DNA from: Ascochyta rabiei
Lineage: Eukaryota > Ascomycota > Dothideomycetes > Pleosporales > Didymellaceae
Length of the DNA stretch: 64,000 nucleotides
Reading direction: 5' to 3'
Assembly: GCF_004011695.2 (NCBI RefSeq)
Contig: NC_082413.1
Location: forward strand, 1,657,001 to 1,721,000
This document shows, one piece after another, positions 45,001-55,652 of this stretch. The notes below the pieces were generated by a model. It was not told the origin of the DNA, did no database searches, and saw nothing but the letters and a program-made list of their open reading frames with translations. The position numbers and the translations under genes are program-made. How positions within the stretch are numbered: position 1 is the first letter of the stretch; each line of letters starts with the position of its first letter.

Positions 45001-45202
45001 CACGGTCACCGCGGAAACCGCCTCCACGGTCGCCTCGAAAGCCACCTCCACGATCTCCGCCACCGCCACGACCACGGTCACCACCCTCGAATCCTCCTCT
45101 TCCTCGTCCACCGCCAAAGTTACCACCATCGCCACGTCCACGTCCCCGGAAGTCTCCGCGTCCGCGGTCACCACCTCGCCCTCTTCCGCCACGATCCGCC
45201 AT
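42062..45202 (-). CDS. QDE2: Argonaute protein (QDE-2-like)
   Basis: RNA-silencing effector that binds small RNAs and cleaves complementary transcripts, expected to act in quelling and repeat control. Exons 44898-45202 and 42062-44849 (48-nt intron) give 1030 residues. Residues 1-100 are an RGG-rich, disordered RNA-binding tail with five near-identical GGFRGDRG units. The N, PAZ, MID and PIWI domains follow. In PIWI the catalytic aspartates are visible in GIDVTHPSPGSS (D about 774), YRDGVSEGQY (D about 848) and AYYADLLCERG (D about 988). The fourth position is thus Asp as in some fungal slicers (DEDD) rather than His. The protein ends ESMYYL. Length is normal. The start is the Met directly before the RGG tail. 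Confidence 0.95.
44945..45035. repeat. 24-bp coding repeat in the Argonaute RGG tail
   Basis: About four copies of a 24-base unit (plus strand CCACCGCGATCACCGCGGAA then TCCT) encode the GGFRGDRG repeats on the minus strand. Copies differ by only a few bases, so the copy number is likely variable between strains. Confidence 0.85.
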
Positions 45203-46514
45203 GTCGTAAAGTGATGTGCAGTTGGTTGTTAGAGGTTGTTGTCGAGAATGAGGCCAGAGTAGAAACCAACTTGGTTGATAAATCAAAGTCAGATGTGTTG
45301 TTGATTAGGACTACTAGGTAGACGAATTGCGAGGTTGCGGTGTAGCTGCGCGTAGCCTCAGCCTGAAGCTAATCGGGCCACGCAAATAGTGAGAGGTGAA
45401 ATCAAAAGAGGAGATCAATCGTTCCAATGAGGTGGTAAAAGTTCACTCATTGGACTCTGCTTGTTGTCTTTTTGATACAGGAGACGTGGTACGAGATGTT
45501 TAGACGACGAGATTACTCACCAGCACCAACGGCTCTTCACCGGCCAAAAACAATCAGTCGGCTTGCAGTCTCCAAAACTCAAGACTTGAATGACAACCGA
45601 GGAAGTGTACAGGTTCGAAGACCGTTGGGATGACAGTTGCGGGGTCAGGCTGTTGTGTTTGCCCTGAGAGACACCGAGCGCTAACGCGTCGTCACGTTTT
45701 GGCTAGGGTTCGCGATTAGGGCGGTGAGAAGTGGGGCGAGGTGAGGCGAGGACGGAAGAGGGAGACGGCGTGTCGCTCTGAGCCTGGTTTGAGCAAACCC
45801 TTTGATAGCAGATGCGGGGATTGCCAGCAACGGGACCAAGCTGCGGGGAGCGAATGGAAATCCTAAGGTGAGCAGACGACTCCACACTTCTTCACCAGGC
45901 ATGTACCTACGTCGTGGGTAACGTTTGACCATGGGATTGGCTGCAACGGTGCGCAGTACTCCAGCTTTCTGCTGCTCATTCGTGATGGAATGGCGCCGCC
46001 ATCGTCAGCGCTTGCCGTGGGACCAATCCCATGTTGAGGAGAGTGACGCAGCTCTCGATCTTCAGACTTCAGGACTTGAACGCTGCCTAACGGTTCTGCA
46101 CATTCATGGCACGTGTCTAGTAAAGCTCTTTGTCTGGCAGTAAGTGGACGAGACTTGAGCACACTGCAAGATGGGGAGGGTTTGCATGTCCAATTGCTCT
46201 GCAACTCGAGAGCCAGTGTTAGAGAATGCTCGTAGCAGGCGGCACGAGGCTGTTCTCGGCTCGATGCTGATTCTGCAGCCACCTCCAGGACCAAGCCGGC
46301 TATCAGCTTTTCAATTGTGGGGAGCGATACGGCGACAGGGCCCGTCAGGGACAAGGTGACGTTGGTACTGACGTTGGTACTGAAGTTGGTACTGACGTTG
46401 ATGGGCCATGTCAAAAGTCACGTGCATTGCTCCGCTAGCGGAGGTTTCCAGCTTCGATTCGATTTGATCCTCGTCATTTGGAACCAGGTCGTCGACACAC
46501 ACAACACCGCCTCC
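45203..46514. other. Divergent spacer between Argonaute and uS7m genes
   Basis: Contains the promoters of both neighbours. Short frames on both strands only. The GTTGGTACTGAC repeat is at 46363-46402. Confidence 0.5.
46363..46402. repeat. Short GTTGGTACTGAC tandem repeat
   Basis: Three to four units of about 12-18 bases with small differences, 110 bases upstream of the uS7m start. Confidence 0.8.
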
Positions 46515-47661
46515 ATGCCGCCACGACTGAACGTCGGCGCCTTCTCGCGCTCAATTGCCTTCAGGCCCAGGCCCAGGCCCCAGGGTCAATGGCCTGCCCG
46601 CTCTGCGCTGCAAGTGGCGCCCTCGCAATGGCGCACGTACGCCGACGCACCCCCATACGCCGACCAGAACGCGCCTGCGCAGGACCGATCCCACCAGCCC
46701 AGCTCCGAGCCCATCGAGCACGTCTCCGAGGAGGCGGCCAAGACGGCGCAGATCATGGGCGAGCAGGGCCCTGATGTCAACCAGGGCACGCCTGTTGAGG
46801 ATGTGAGCACCACCAGCGACAGGAACCCAACACTGTGCTGACAGCTCTAGATTGTCAAGGGCGACAAGGAAGCGCAGAAGAATCTGCCCAAGGTCATGCA
46901 GGATGCCATCAAGCAGGGCAACAAGACGCCAGCGCCCAAGGGCTCGCGCTCGTACTCCACGATGACGACACGATCCAGCGAGGGCGTGGACATGGGTCTT
47001 GTCGACTTGGAGGCTGCCTCCCAGCTGCCCGTGACGGCTGGGCTGAAGTTTGAGATGCCCACGCTCCCTCTGCCCAAGGATGGCCACGTCAAGCGCCGGT
47101 ACGACCCCGTTGTTGAGCAAGTCACCAACCTCCTGATGCGACACGGCAAGAAGAGTGTTGCTCAACGTGTACGTCGCTTTCTCGGTGCAGTATCAGGTTT
47201 GCAGTGCTGACAGTGTAACCCAGCAAATGGCAGTAGTCCTCCAGCACCTCCGAACTTCACCAATCCCCACCATCAACCCATCTCGCCCTCTCCTGCCTGG
47301 GGCGCCTCCACCGTCACATCTTCCCTTGAACCCCATTCTCTATCTCACACTCGCCATCGACTCTGTCGCCCCGCTCCTTCGACTTCGCGCACAGAAGGGC
47401 GCTGCTGGTGGTGGTGTCGCTCTGCAGATCCCAGTTCCGCTCAGCCAGAGACAACGACGGAGGACAGCCGTGCAGTGGATCCTGGCTGCTGCCTCGAAGC
47501 GGAGGAACTTGGGAAGTGGCAAGAACAGCTTGGGTCAGCGAGTTGCGCAGGAGATGATTTCTGTCATTGAGGGCAAGAGCGGTATCTGGGACAGGCGCAA
47601 TGCTGTCCACAAGCTGGGTGTTGCTGCTCGTTCCAACCTTGTTCTGCCGAAGAAAAGATAG
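46515..47661 (+). CDS. RSM7: Mitochondrial small-subunit ribosomal protein uS7m
   Basis: Component of the mitoribosomal small subunit head that contacts the decoding region. Exons 46515-46802, 46851-47168 and 47224-47661 give 347 residues. The N-terminal 50 residues (MPPRLNVGAFSRSIAFRPRP and on) form a mitochondrial presequence. The S7 fold begins around VVEQVTNLLMRHGKKSVAQR and continues with NPILYLTLAIDSVAPLLRLR, GGVALQIPVPLSQRQRRRTA and a typical tail HKLGVAARSNLV. Length is usual for fungal uS7m with its long N-terminal extension. All introns are 48-55 nt and GT-AG. Confidence 0.93.
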
Positions 47662-47785
47662 AGCTTGGTTTTGGACGCGTTCGGACTAGGCTGGATGTCT
47701 GCCCTTGTACCGTGTATCCTTGTACATTCGAATTTTCAGTTTTGAACGTGAGGAATTTAAGAGACTTTCCAACACGATCCTGCAG

Positions 47786-47980
47786 GTTCAGAGAGATTGT
47801 CCAACACGACGTTGCGAGTTAAAAGAGTGTCTATAATCCAGCAAGTTTAAAGAGATTATCTAATACTATGTTGCAAGTTTAAAGAGTGTCTATAATCCAG
47901 CAAGTTTAAAGAGATTATCTAATACTATGTTGCAAGTTTAAAGAGTGTCTATAATCCAGCAAGTTTAAAGAGATTGTCCA
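47786..47980. repeat. 59-bp tandem repeat, about 3.3 copies
   Basis: AAAGAGTGTCTATAATCC recurs at 47822, 47881 and 47940, a strict 59-base period. Each unit itself holds two related halves (AAGTTTAAAGAG...). It starts about 125 bases after the uS7m stop codon. Confidence 0.92.
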
Positions 47981-48610
47981 CGACCATATCTGTAAATACG
48001 AATCATGCGTTGTCCGGGTGGATGCCCTCGTGCCAAGACGCGTGATTCATGAATCTGGAGAGCTCCCCATGCTCAGCCACGGCCACCAACTTGGTAGTCG
48101 CTAGTCCATCGTTAGCGTCCTCCGCCCTGGTGACAGCTCTACCGTCTGCGAGGCCAAGAGGGCAGCGCTGCACGTTTGCTCGTGAGGAATCGGTCCTGTC
48201 ACAGCATGAATGATGTATAGCAGGCAAGGTCCACCCGCAGACACCACCCACCTCGGCGCCCGCATCGAATGGAGTGATTCGCACATATGATGCCGCTGCA
48301 AACGTCATTCGCCAAGGCACAGCTGAGGGGCCTGTCTCCGTCCAGTCCAACGAAACCTAGACCCTGACCACGCGACAAGCGGTCCCTGAACTTCCCTTGG
48401 TCGCCCGGCTGCTATTCTTCTCTTCTCCCCCGTGTCGTCGGCCTCGATCGATTGATTTACTCGGGAGCCCTCTCTTCGCAGACGGCGGTTAGCGTTTCCA
48501 CCTTGGAGTCTTGGACAGACACGGTTCGGTCCGCCGTGAGATTGGCTCAGGTTGTGCTCGTGGGAAATTCCACGGCTGCTCTGCTACCCCACTCGCATTG
48601 GGTTTCCGCC

Positions 48611-49106
48611 TTTCCTCACAGAACCACAGGCCCGCCTTTTCTCACAGAACCCCAGGCCCGCCCTTCCTCATAGAACCACAGGCCCGCCTTTTCTCACAGA
48701 ACCCCAGGCCCGCCCTTCCTCATAGAACCACAGGCCCGCCTTTTCTCACAGAACCCCAGGCCCGCCCTTCCTCATAGAACCACAGGCCCGCCTTTTCTCA
48801 CAGAACCCCAGGCCCGCCCTTCCTCATAGAACCACAGGCCCGCCTTTTCTCACAGAACCCCAGGCCCGCCCTTCCTCATAGAACCACAGGCCCGCCTTTT
48901 CTCACAGAACCCCAGGCCCGCCCTTCCTCATAGAACCACAGGCCCGCCTTTTCTCACAGAACCCCAGGCCCGCCCTTCCTCATAGAACCACAGGCCCGCC
49001 TTTTCTCACAGAACCCCAGGCCCGCCCTTCCTCATAGAACCACAGGCCCGCCTTTTCTCACAGAACCCCAGGCCCGCCCCTCCTCACCCAACCCCAGGCC
49101 CGCCCG
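48611..49106. repeat. 52-bp tandem repeat, about 9 copies, built from two 26-bp halves
   Basis: The unit is two similar 26-base halves, TTCCTCATAGAACCACAGGC then CCGCCT, and TTCTCACAGAACCCCAGGCC then CGCCC (boundaries approximate). The inner copies are almost identical; divergence appears only at the ends. It ends about 95 bases before the stress-protein start codon and is therefore in that gene's promoter or leader. Confidence 0.95.
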
Positions 49107-49199
49107 TCAGAGGTGAGGCACCCGCCCAACACGCCGTGCTCCGCCCATTGCACCGCCAGCGGTCAACACCACAGCACTTGGACGCGCTGCACCGCAACC

Positions 49200-49796
49200 A
49201 TGTCGTCGCTCACCGCCGCCATCGACCAGGAGATGAAGGAGCATCGCGATGCCAGGAAGAACAGCGGCGGCGGTCGCCGTGCCGAGAGCCCTCTGCCCGG
49301 CGGCCGTCACCAGAGCCCTGCGCCCGGCCACCTCGGCGTCGATGACGGTCGTGTGCGCAGCCGGAGTCGCGGCAGCACTGGCATCCCGTTCGCCATGCCC
49401 AAGAGCGCGCCATCGTCTCCCCGCGGGGCCAGGATGTCGGGCGCCGCCCCATACCAGTCGATTGCAAGCGTGTCGCAAGGCGGGCCCAAGCCTCGGGCCA
49501 TGTCCTCTGTCTACGGCACTCCCTCCGGCATCCTCGGCCCAGCCAGCCCACGAGATCGACACAACTCGATGAGCGGCGCCTACAACAGGTCCAAGTCTGG
49601 ATCGCCGGGGCCTGAACGCTCTGCATCCCCGCGAACACGCGGTCCGCCCATGTCGACGTCCGAAGCCATGCGCAAAATGTCCGAGTCTGCCATGACCGAC
49701 TCTGACGGCGAGCTCACCGCACCACCGAGGCGCAAGGCTTCAGACCCCGCCAAGGGCACCACATCAGCGCCAGGCGGTGGCGTGCGATTGACCACG

Positions 49797-49828
<32 letters not shown>

Positions 49829-51383
49829 AGACAGCGCCGCTGTGGAGAGCAGCGACAACGACTCTGGCTCCAGCTCGGACTGGGACGACGGCTGGGCTCC
49901 CGGCTCGACCAAGAAGTCTAGAGGGCGGAGGAGGTCGCGGTCAGAGTCTGGCGGTACAGATCGGATGGGCAGGGAAATCGTCACGGCGCAGAGCCTGTTC
50001 AAGACTGCAAAGGAGGAAGGTAGGTTGGATCCGTGCCAGCTTCTAGACCACAGGCTAACACCGCACAGGGCGAGACCTCACCGCTTCCTTCATGACGCGC
50101 GAGGAGAGACAGGAGAAGTTGCGCCAGCTGAACGGACCCACAATCAGCATAGAGGGACCCGACGGTGAGAAGATGGTGCGCCGCAAGTCCACGGACGTAC
50201 ACCCGCATACCAGCTTCGACCAAGACAATTCCAGAATAAGCACGCCCATCAGCTCTGATGCTGAAGACCACATGGCCGAACTGCGGTCGGCACAGCAGCT
50301 GGCCTTGCAAATCACTCCCATCCAGTCGAGTCCCGAGGCCCACCGATGCGTTCGCCAGATCGTCCGCGGCGATTACAGCCAATTTGCACAGGAAGCAGAC
50401 AACGGCTTGAGGCGGCAGCGTGTTTACCTAGTTTCGACAGATCTGAGTGACGAGGCTGCATATGCCTTGGAGTGGACTATCGGCACCGTCCTGCGAGATG
50501 GCGACACGCTCCTAGCTGTGTATGCCGTCGACGAGGAAATCGGTGTTGCCACGGATGGTCTCGGCGCACCCGTTGCCCAGGGCACGACCGGACTGCACGA
50601 GGGTGCTCACCTCAAGCGAACACTCTCAGGACACGATGGTATTCCGCAGAAGAATCAACTGTCGAGTACCATCGCAGCTGCAGAGGCAGACGTCAGCAAG
50701 ATGGGCAAAGCTGAGAAGGATCGCTATCAGGCCTGCGTAGAGGTGTCTGACAGATGTGTCAAACTCCTCAGGAAAACTCGACTGCAAGCTCGAGTTGTAG
50801 TGGAGGTGTTCCACTGCAAGAGCCCGAAGCACATGATCACGGAAGTCGTGAGTCACCTGAAACCTTGTGACGCCTTGATCAGCCGCTGACAGACTCCTGA
50901 CAGATTGACATGCTCGAACCAACCCTGGTCATCCTAGGATCTAGAGGTCGCAACGCCCTAAAAGGGTAAGTAAGCAGCCCATCCGTGGACGCATGAACTG
51001 ACCGTGGCAGTGTTCTGCTTGGCTCGTTCAGCAACTACCTCGTCACCAAGTCGTCGGTGCCGGTCATGGTTGCTAGGAAACGACTGCGAAAGCACAGCAA
51101 ATACAAGCGACAGAACCTCAGGATGTCCAACGTCCTCAGTGGCCCTGGCGACAAGCTCGCAAACGCCAAGATAGACTGAGGCGTTTGTACGGAGATTTGT
51201 CAATCTGTTTCGGTGGCCCGGGAATATACCTCATTGAGCAGCACTTCCTGCTGTGCAAAACTTGCATGGTTTGGCGGACGCGGCGGTGTTACTTGGCTTA
51301 GCAAGGAGTCTGGATGTTTTTATTTGCGCATATCAATCTCTTCTCTTTTGAATTCGCGAAGGTGCCACAGGGGTGTTGTCTAA
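49200..51383 (+). CDS. Universal stress protein (USP) domain protein with long disordered N-terminus
   Basis: Exons 49200-50019, 50069-50847, 50904-50965 and from 51011. The first 300 residues are disordered: SP/PS-rich, with an Asp/Gly-rich acidic run and a basic RGRRRSRS patch. The USP domain follows: RVYLVSTDLSDEAAYALEWT opens it, and LEPTLVILGSRGRNALKGVL...GSFSNYLVTKSSVPVMVARK is the nucleotide-binding signature (G-x2-G-x9-GS-like). Role probably in stress or metabolic signalling; family knowledge only. The 3' end is odd. As written, the frame runs on to TAA 51381-51383. One A fewer in CTCAAGG at about 51117-51123 would instead end the protein in LANAKID at TGA 51178-51180, which looks like a natural family C-terminus. 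An upstream in-frame Met (49113) lies next to the repeat; 49200 is preferred. Confidence 0.8.
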
Positions 51384-52045
51384 CGATACACTCTGATCTT
51401 CAGAGCCGGCGAGATCTGCCTCAAACACATCATGATTCGGACCTAAACGCTCACCGCGGCTGATGCATCGCAGCACCTCGAAGTCGCTGCCAACTGCCTG
51501 TTCCTCCCGATACCACGTCATCTTGGACGGTACGAGATGAAAGGACAGCTGCAGACGGCATTTGCTTTTGTCTTCTCGAAGTTCTAGTGTGCTTCAGCGT
51601 TGGAAAAAAACACCCATGTTTCACTTCAATTTCCTTTTGCCATCACCACTTCACGAAATCGGCTTCTCCTGCCGCCAAACGCCAAATGTCCTCCAATCAA
51701 ATCAAACGGCTGCATCGCGATCCAAGCGCGAGTCCGCGGTACTGGTGCGCTACCCTCCACATCTCACCCTCTCACATCGTGCATCCCGCTAGCGCCCTTT
51801 TCTCAACGCCCTACACTGCGTGCCTCACACTATGTCCCCGCACAGACGCCGCGTGAGGGGCCCGTCTGTGGCGGCCCGCAACCATCGCTCATGCAGCCTG
51901 CCTAGCACGGTACGATCGTGAACGGGCCAGGCTTAGGCATCCCAGAGTGCCCGGATGGTGCCCGAAGTGTAGCTGCGGGTGCATACGGCGCCATGCTGGG
52001 CGACGATGAAGAGGCAGGGGTGCTGGGAGAGGGGTATCAAAAGGT
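51384..52045. other. Spacer upstream of the HET gene
   Basis: No gene seen. C- and A-rich sequence with short frames. Confidence 0.5.
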
Positions 52046-54325
52046 ATGCCTGCCTCGGTGAACAGTGTTCGAGAAAGACATCGACTACACCCGTTGTTGA
52101 TGGACCTCATGGCTTACCCTACCAACCCGGGACCCTACCTACCCCGGCTCGGCCACCTGGAGTTTCTGGAGCTTGATGAGCAAGAGCTGGACACTACAAG
52201 CTTGCAAGCAAGACTCATCCAGTCACCAACCCGAGACTACCTGTTCTCAAGACGAACACCATGCAATACAGCATCAAAAGACGATATCGATGCCGATACG
52301 CTACTGGCGGACCTTGGCCATCTGGCTCCATCGCTGGCAAAGGACTTTATTCCCAAGGTGCATGCCGAGGCCAGCTTTGCGTTCCGACTGATTAATCACG
52401 TGGACTACCACGGCGAAGAAGAGGGCTACATAGCCATGAGCTATTGCTGGAAGAAAACGAACCGGGACACTCCTCGAAAGGTGGTCGAAGATCTCCCGTT
52501 CGCTTGGACCAGAGAGGTTGAACAGTTCCCGCTGCCAACTAGTGGCGCTCTGTTCCAGGCCGTGCTGAAGGAGAAGATGGTCGGAGAAGGGCTGTGGTTT
52601 GATCAAGTTTGCATCGACCAGGACTCCGACGTAGAGAGAGCTACCGTCATCGGCGCGATCGATACGGTCTACAAGAACGCAAGAGCGGTGGTGGTAGCTT
52701 TGGACGATGTCGTTGTCACGCCAGAGGAGGAACGATTCCTTCGATGCTACGTGGACCAATACTGTTACTCTGGTTTCGCAGCCGACCAGCAACCCAATGC
52801 GCGCCAGAACCCACCTTTCATGTACCAATACCCTGCATTTGTTTCTTTTTTCGAGCGATTCATCGAGTCGGAGTGGTTTGGGCGTGCTTGGTGCGCGCAT
52901 GAGATGAAGCTGGGACGACAACATGTCTTCCTCGTACGTTGTTCGTCCCGGTACCATGACGCGGTTCAGACTGTAATGCGCTTCACGACATCTTTCTTAC
53001 ATCACATGCTAGCCCTAGCGAGCGAGCTGGTTACCTTCACACCCACACAACAATCTAAAATACGGACCTTGAGCGACTTCATCACAGTGCACAACAACAC
53101 GAAGGGCGTGAACGGTCTTGCCGCACGAAGACCTGATACTCCGCAGATGCCAGATCTCGAGCCGTCTGCCTTCGTGCCGACAGTTGTGGATACCTTTCAG
53201 ATGAAAGCAGGAGGTAATCCACGGCTGCCCGAGTTTCTGAGAAAGCTCGATGCCAATCGAGACAAAGTATGTATTGCGCTGAGCGCCTCCAAGGTCCCCC
53301 TAGCTCTGGCGCCCTCGAATGCATATCAAAGACCGAACATCGAGGACGAGTGCTTTCGATCACTGTTACTAGTCGGTCTTGCTCTTCGAGACCCGGTCTG
53401 CCTTTGCACAACAGGCACACCACTGCAGCTGCACGACGGCTCTGTCTCCTGGCTGTCGAAACCGACATCACTGGACACTCACACCAGTCGTGCAATACTG
53501 CGGCGTTTTCCGAAGAGCTCGAATCCAATACGACAGTCTTCCGATGGCAGAGCAGAGTACGCACAACTTGACATCATCTTCCTCGACCTACCACATCGCT
53601 CCAACCCCAACCCACTATTCCCGACCCACATTGCGCGAGCGCGACTGTTCATCCATCTTTGCATGCAATACCATATCCCGGGGCCTGGCATGTGGAGCTT
53701 CTGGCAAGCACCCGACCACCTACGCCTAGCAGCCATGCGCAATCTCTACATCCAAACCCTCGGCTGCATCTTCGACTGCGGCGCCCAATGGCTCCTCGAG
53801 CTGTCCACGAGCCAAAGATTCTCCCACATGTCACCTCTCGAGCCCCACACAATCGACATGCTACTCAACCCGCACCTCATAATTCAAAACTACATCCTCC
53901 TCCCAGAAGGCCAATCAGCACTCTCCTCCCTCATCACCTTCCTCTCCGGCACCCTCCTCTCCGGCATCCCCTGGGCCAGCGGCGCAACAGAACGCACTCA
54001 CGGGCCCCTCATCACCTCCGCCCCCGTCCCCGCCTGGCTATCCGGCGACCCAACCTACGGCGGCAAAGCAATCGTCTTCGCGCCGTTCGCGCACAGCAAG
54101 ACGCTGCTCATCGCCGTCCCCGAGGCAGTTCAAGCTGCCGAGTACGACGCGCTGGCCCGCGCGTGGGTCCTGACTAGCACGAATCCGTTTACCGGCGGCG
54201 CTGAACCGAGCGTCAGCTGGACGCTGCAGAGTAAGGGTGTTGTGTTTGGGGATGGGAATTTCAAGGCTGGGTTGGCGAGGTGTGCGGAGACGCGTTGTCA
54301 TCGTGTTTACGGGCCGAGTGTGTGA
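52046..54325 (+). CDS. HET-domain (heterokaryon incompatibility) protein
   Basis: Intronless frame of 759 codons. The three HET blocks are present: YIAMSYCWK (about residues 128-136), LWFDQVCIDQ (183-192) and WFGRAWCAHEM (277-287). HET domains are TIR-related and trigger cell death on non-self recognition in Pezizomycotina. The C-terminal 450 residues have no repeats and no recognised sensor domain such as WD40, ankyrin or NB-ARC, as in many stand-alone HET proteins. It lies alone between a stress gene and a low-complexity spacer. The start codon follows a reasonable context; a Met at residue 19 or 22 is also possible. Confidence 0.9.
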   Translation: MPASVNSVRERHRLHPLLMDLMAYPTNPGPYLPRLGHLEFLELDEQELDTTSLQARLIQSPTRDYLFSRRTPCNTASKDDIDADTLLADLGHLAPSLAKDFIPKVHAEASFAFRLINHVDYHGEEEGYIAMSYCWKKTNRDTPRKVVEDLPFAWTREVEQFPLPTSGALFQAVLKEKMVGEGLWFDQVCIDQDSDVERATVIGAIDTVYKNARAVVVALDDVVVTPEEERFLRCYVDQYCYSGFAADQQPNARQNPPFMYQYPAFVSFFERFIESEWFGRAWCAHEMKLGRQHVFLVRCSSRYHDAVQTVMRFTTSFLHHMLALASELVTFTPTQQSKIRTLSDFITVHNNTKGVNGLAARRPDTPQMPDLEPSAFVPTVVDTFQMKAGGNPRLPEFLRKLDANRDKVCIALSASKVPLALAPSNAYQRPNIEDECFRSLLLVGLALRDPVCLCTTGTPLQLHDGSVSWLSKPTSLDTHTSRAILRRFPKSSNPIRQSSDGRAEYAQLDIIFLDLPHRSNPNPLFPTHIARARLFIHLCMQYHIPGPGMWSFWQAPDHLRLAAMRNLYIQTLGCIFDCGAQWLLELSTSQRFSHMSPLEPHTIDMLLNPHLIIQNYILLPEGQSALSSLITFLSGTLLSGIPWASGATERTHGPLITSAPVPAWLSGDPTYGGKAIVFAPFAHSKTLLIAVPEAVQAAEYDALARAWVLTSTNPFTGGAEPSVSWTLQSKGVVFGDGNFKAGLARCAETRCHRVYGPSV

Positions 54326-54985
54326 TGCGTGTTCGTTGCATTGGGTGGTCGTGTCTTGCTCTTTCCATCTGCATGGCAGCGTTCCGGGGACGCGGAGCTC
54401 GCAGCGGTACTCGGCAGTGCAGATTCGAAGTGTGTGTTGTTGTTGTTGCTGTTGTGACAGTATGGATGTACGCATATAGACAGATGAGCCAACTACTTGA
54501 TTTCCTTCGCGTAAACTTTCGCCTGCTTTGTTCATGTAAAGAAAAACTAAGGCTCTGCCCACCTAAGCCATACAATACCAAAAGGTATGAGAATGATCGC
54601 TCTGATAGCAATCTCATGGCCAGAACAGTACTTATTGCCAACCTGGTCAGAGGTGGACGTTGCCACAAGCCAGCGCCGTGACAGTTCACCACCCTCCTCT
54701 CCTGTACCACGACAGCGCACAAGACCAACCAACCCCCCCTCCTACCCGCCCTCTCCCCAAAGATCTCGAACCGACAACACACCGACCGTGTGCGAGTTAT
54801 ATAAACCTGCCCAACAGCATCGATTCCATACACACGACATCACGACATCACTCCACCTCGAGCCTCAAACCAAACCTTCTTCACCCTCCACCATCCCCAC
54901 ACCTCAACCCAACCACCACCACGCGTTCCGCCAGCCTCGCAACTACTCTCACCACCCCACCACAAACCAGCGCCACCAACCACCC
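54326..54985. other. Spacer with a TATA-like element
   Basis: No gene supported. TATATAAA at 54798-54805, followed by a CA-rich stretch, resembles a plus-strand core promoter and leader leading to the small frame at 54986. Confidence 0.45.
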
Positions 54986-55339
54986 ATGAGCTCCGACCAG
55001 CACCTCCACCAGAGCAGCATGCAGAGAAGAGCTCAGACACGCAGGCTGGAGGATACAGCGAACCCCCCCTTTTATTCCTTTTTCGCTCCTTGCTTTTCAC
55101 TTCCATACCCCTTCCACACCCCTTCCACCCCCCGTCCTCATCTCCACACCACCACGCTCCCCATCCGCTCCTTGCATTCCCTACCGAGCCCACCCAGGGC
55201 AGCGTCGACCGAGCCATGTAGCGTCGATGATGCGAACCACGTGTTTGAAGTCGAGATGCGGGATGCAGGGGGCGGACGTGGATGTGGAAATGTGCAGCGG
55301 GGTGGTGTTTCGAGGGGACTTGAGAGGGGGAGGGGATGA
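54986..55339 (+). CDS. Doubtful small protein
   Basis: Frame of 117 codons beginning MSSDQHLHQSSMQRRAQTRR, about 180 bases downstream of a TATATAAA. The remainder is Pro/Ser-rich then Gly/Arg-rich, typical of chance frames in biased DNA. Listed only because of the promoter-like setting. Confidence 0.2.
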   Translation: MSSDQHLHQSSMQRRAQTRRLEDTANPPFYSFFAPCFSLPYPFHTPSTPRPHLHTTTLPIRSLHSLPSPPRAASTEPCSVDDANHVFEVEMRDAGGGRGCGNVQRGGVSRGLERGRG

Positions 55340-55346
55340 AGTACGG

Positions 55347-55500
55347 GGCTGGCTGGTTGGTTGGCTGGCTGGCTGGCTGGCTGGCTGGCACGTGGGGAAT
55401 GGCGGTAGGGAGGGTGGTGGCGTAGAAAAGTAAAGAGAGAGGAAGGAAAAAGAAAGGAAGGAAGGAAGGAGGAAGGAAGGAAGGAAGGAAGGAAAAGCAA
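55347..55500. repeat. Simple repeats (GGCT)n and (GGAA)n
   Basis: GGCT/GGTT units at 55347-55390 and GGAA/GAAAG units at 55441-55496, on the plus strand. Confidence 0.9.
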
Positions 55501-55652
55501 TGTAGGGCTGTATGACCATGTCGTCAACGGGGATGAGAGGGGGACGGGACGGTCATTGGTGGAACGAAAATACTGCTGATACAGTTCGAGCTTTTTTCTT
55601 TCTCAATCATGGCAATCTATTCTCCGCACCACCACCTGGTTTGAAGGACTGT

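Larger units (their letters stand above)
47662..49199. other. Spacer with two minisatellites
   Basis: Contains the 59-bp array (47786-47980) and the 52-bp array (48611-49106). The 600 bases between them hold only short frames with no support. Confidence 0.6.

Noticed and set aside
45595..45640. tRNA T-loop-like GGTTCGAA
   Set aside because: Flanking bases do not form a T-stem and there is no upstream tRNA body.
48611..49106. Possible CRISPR array
   Set aside because: Repeats are directly adjacent with no unique spacers, and the genome is eukaryotic; it is a minisatellite.
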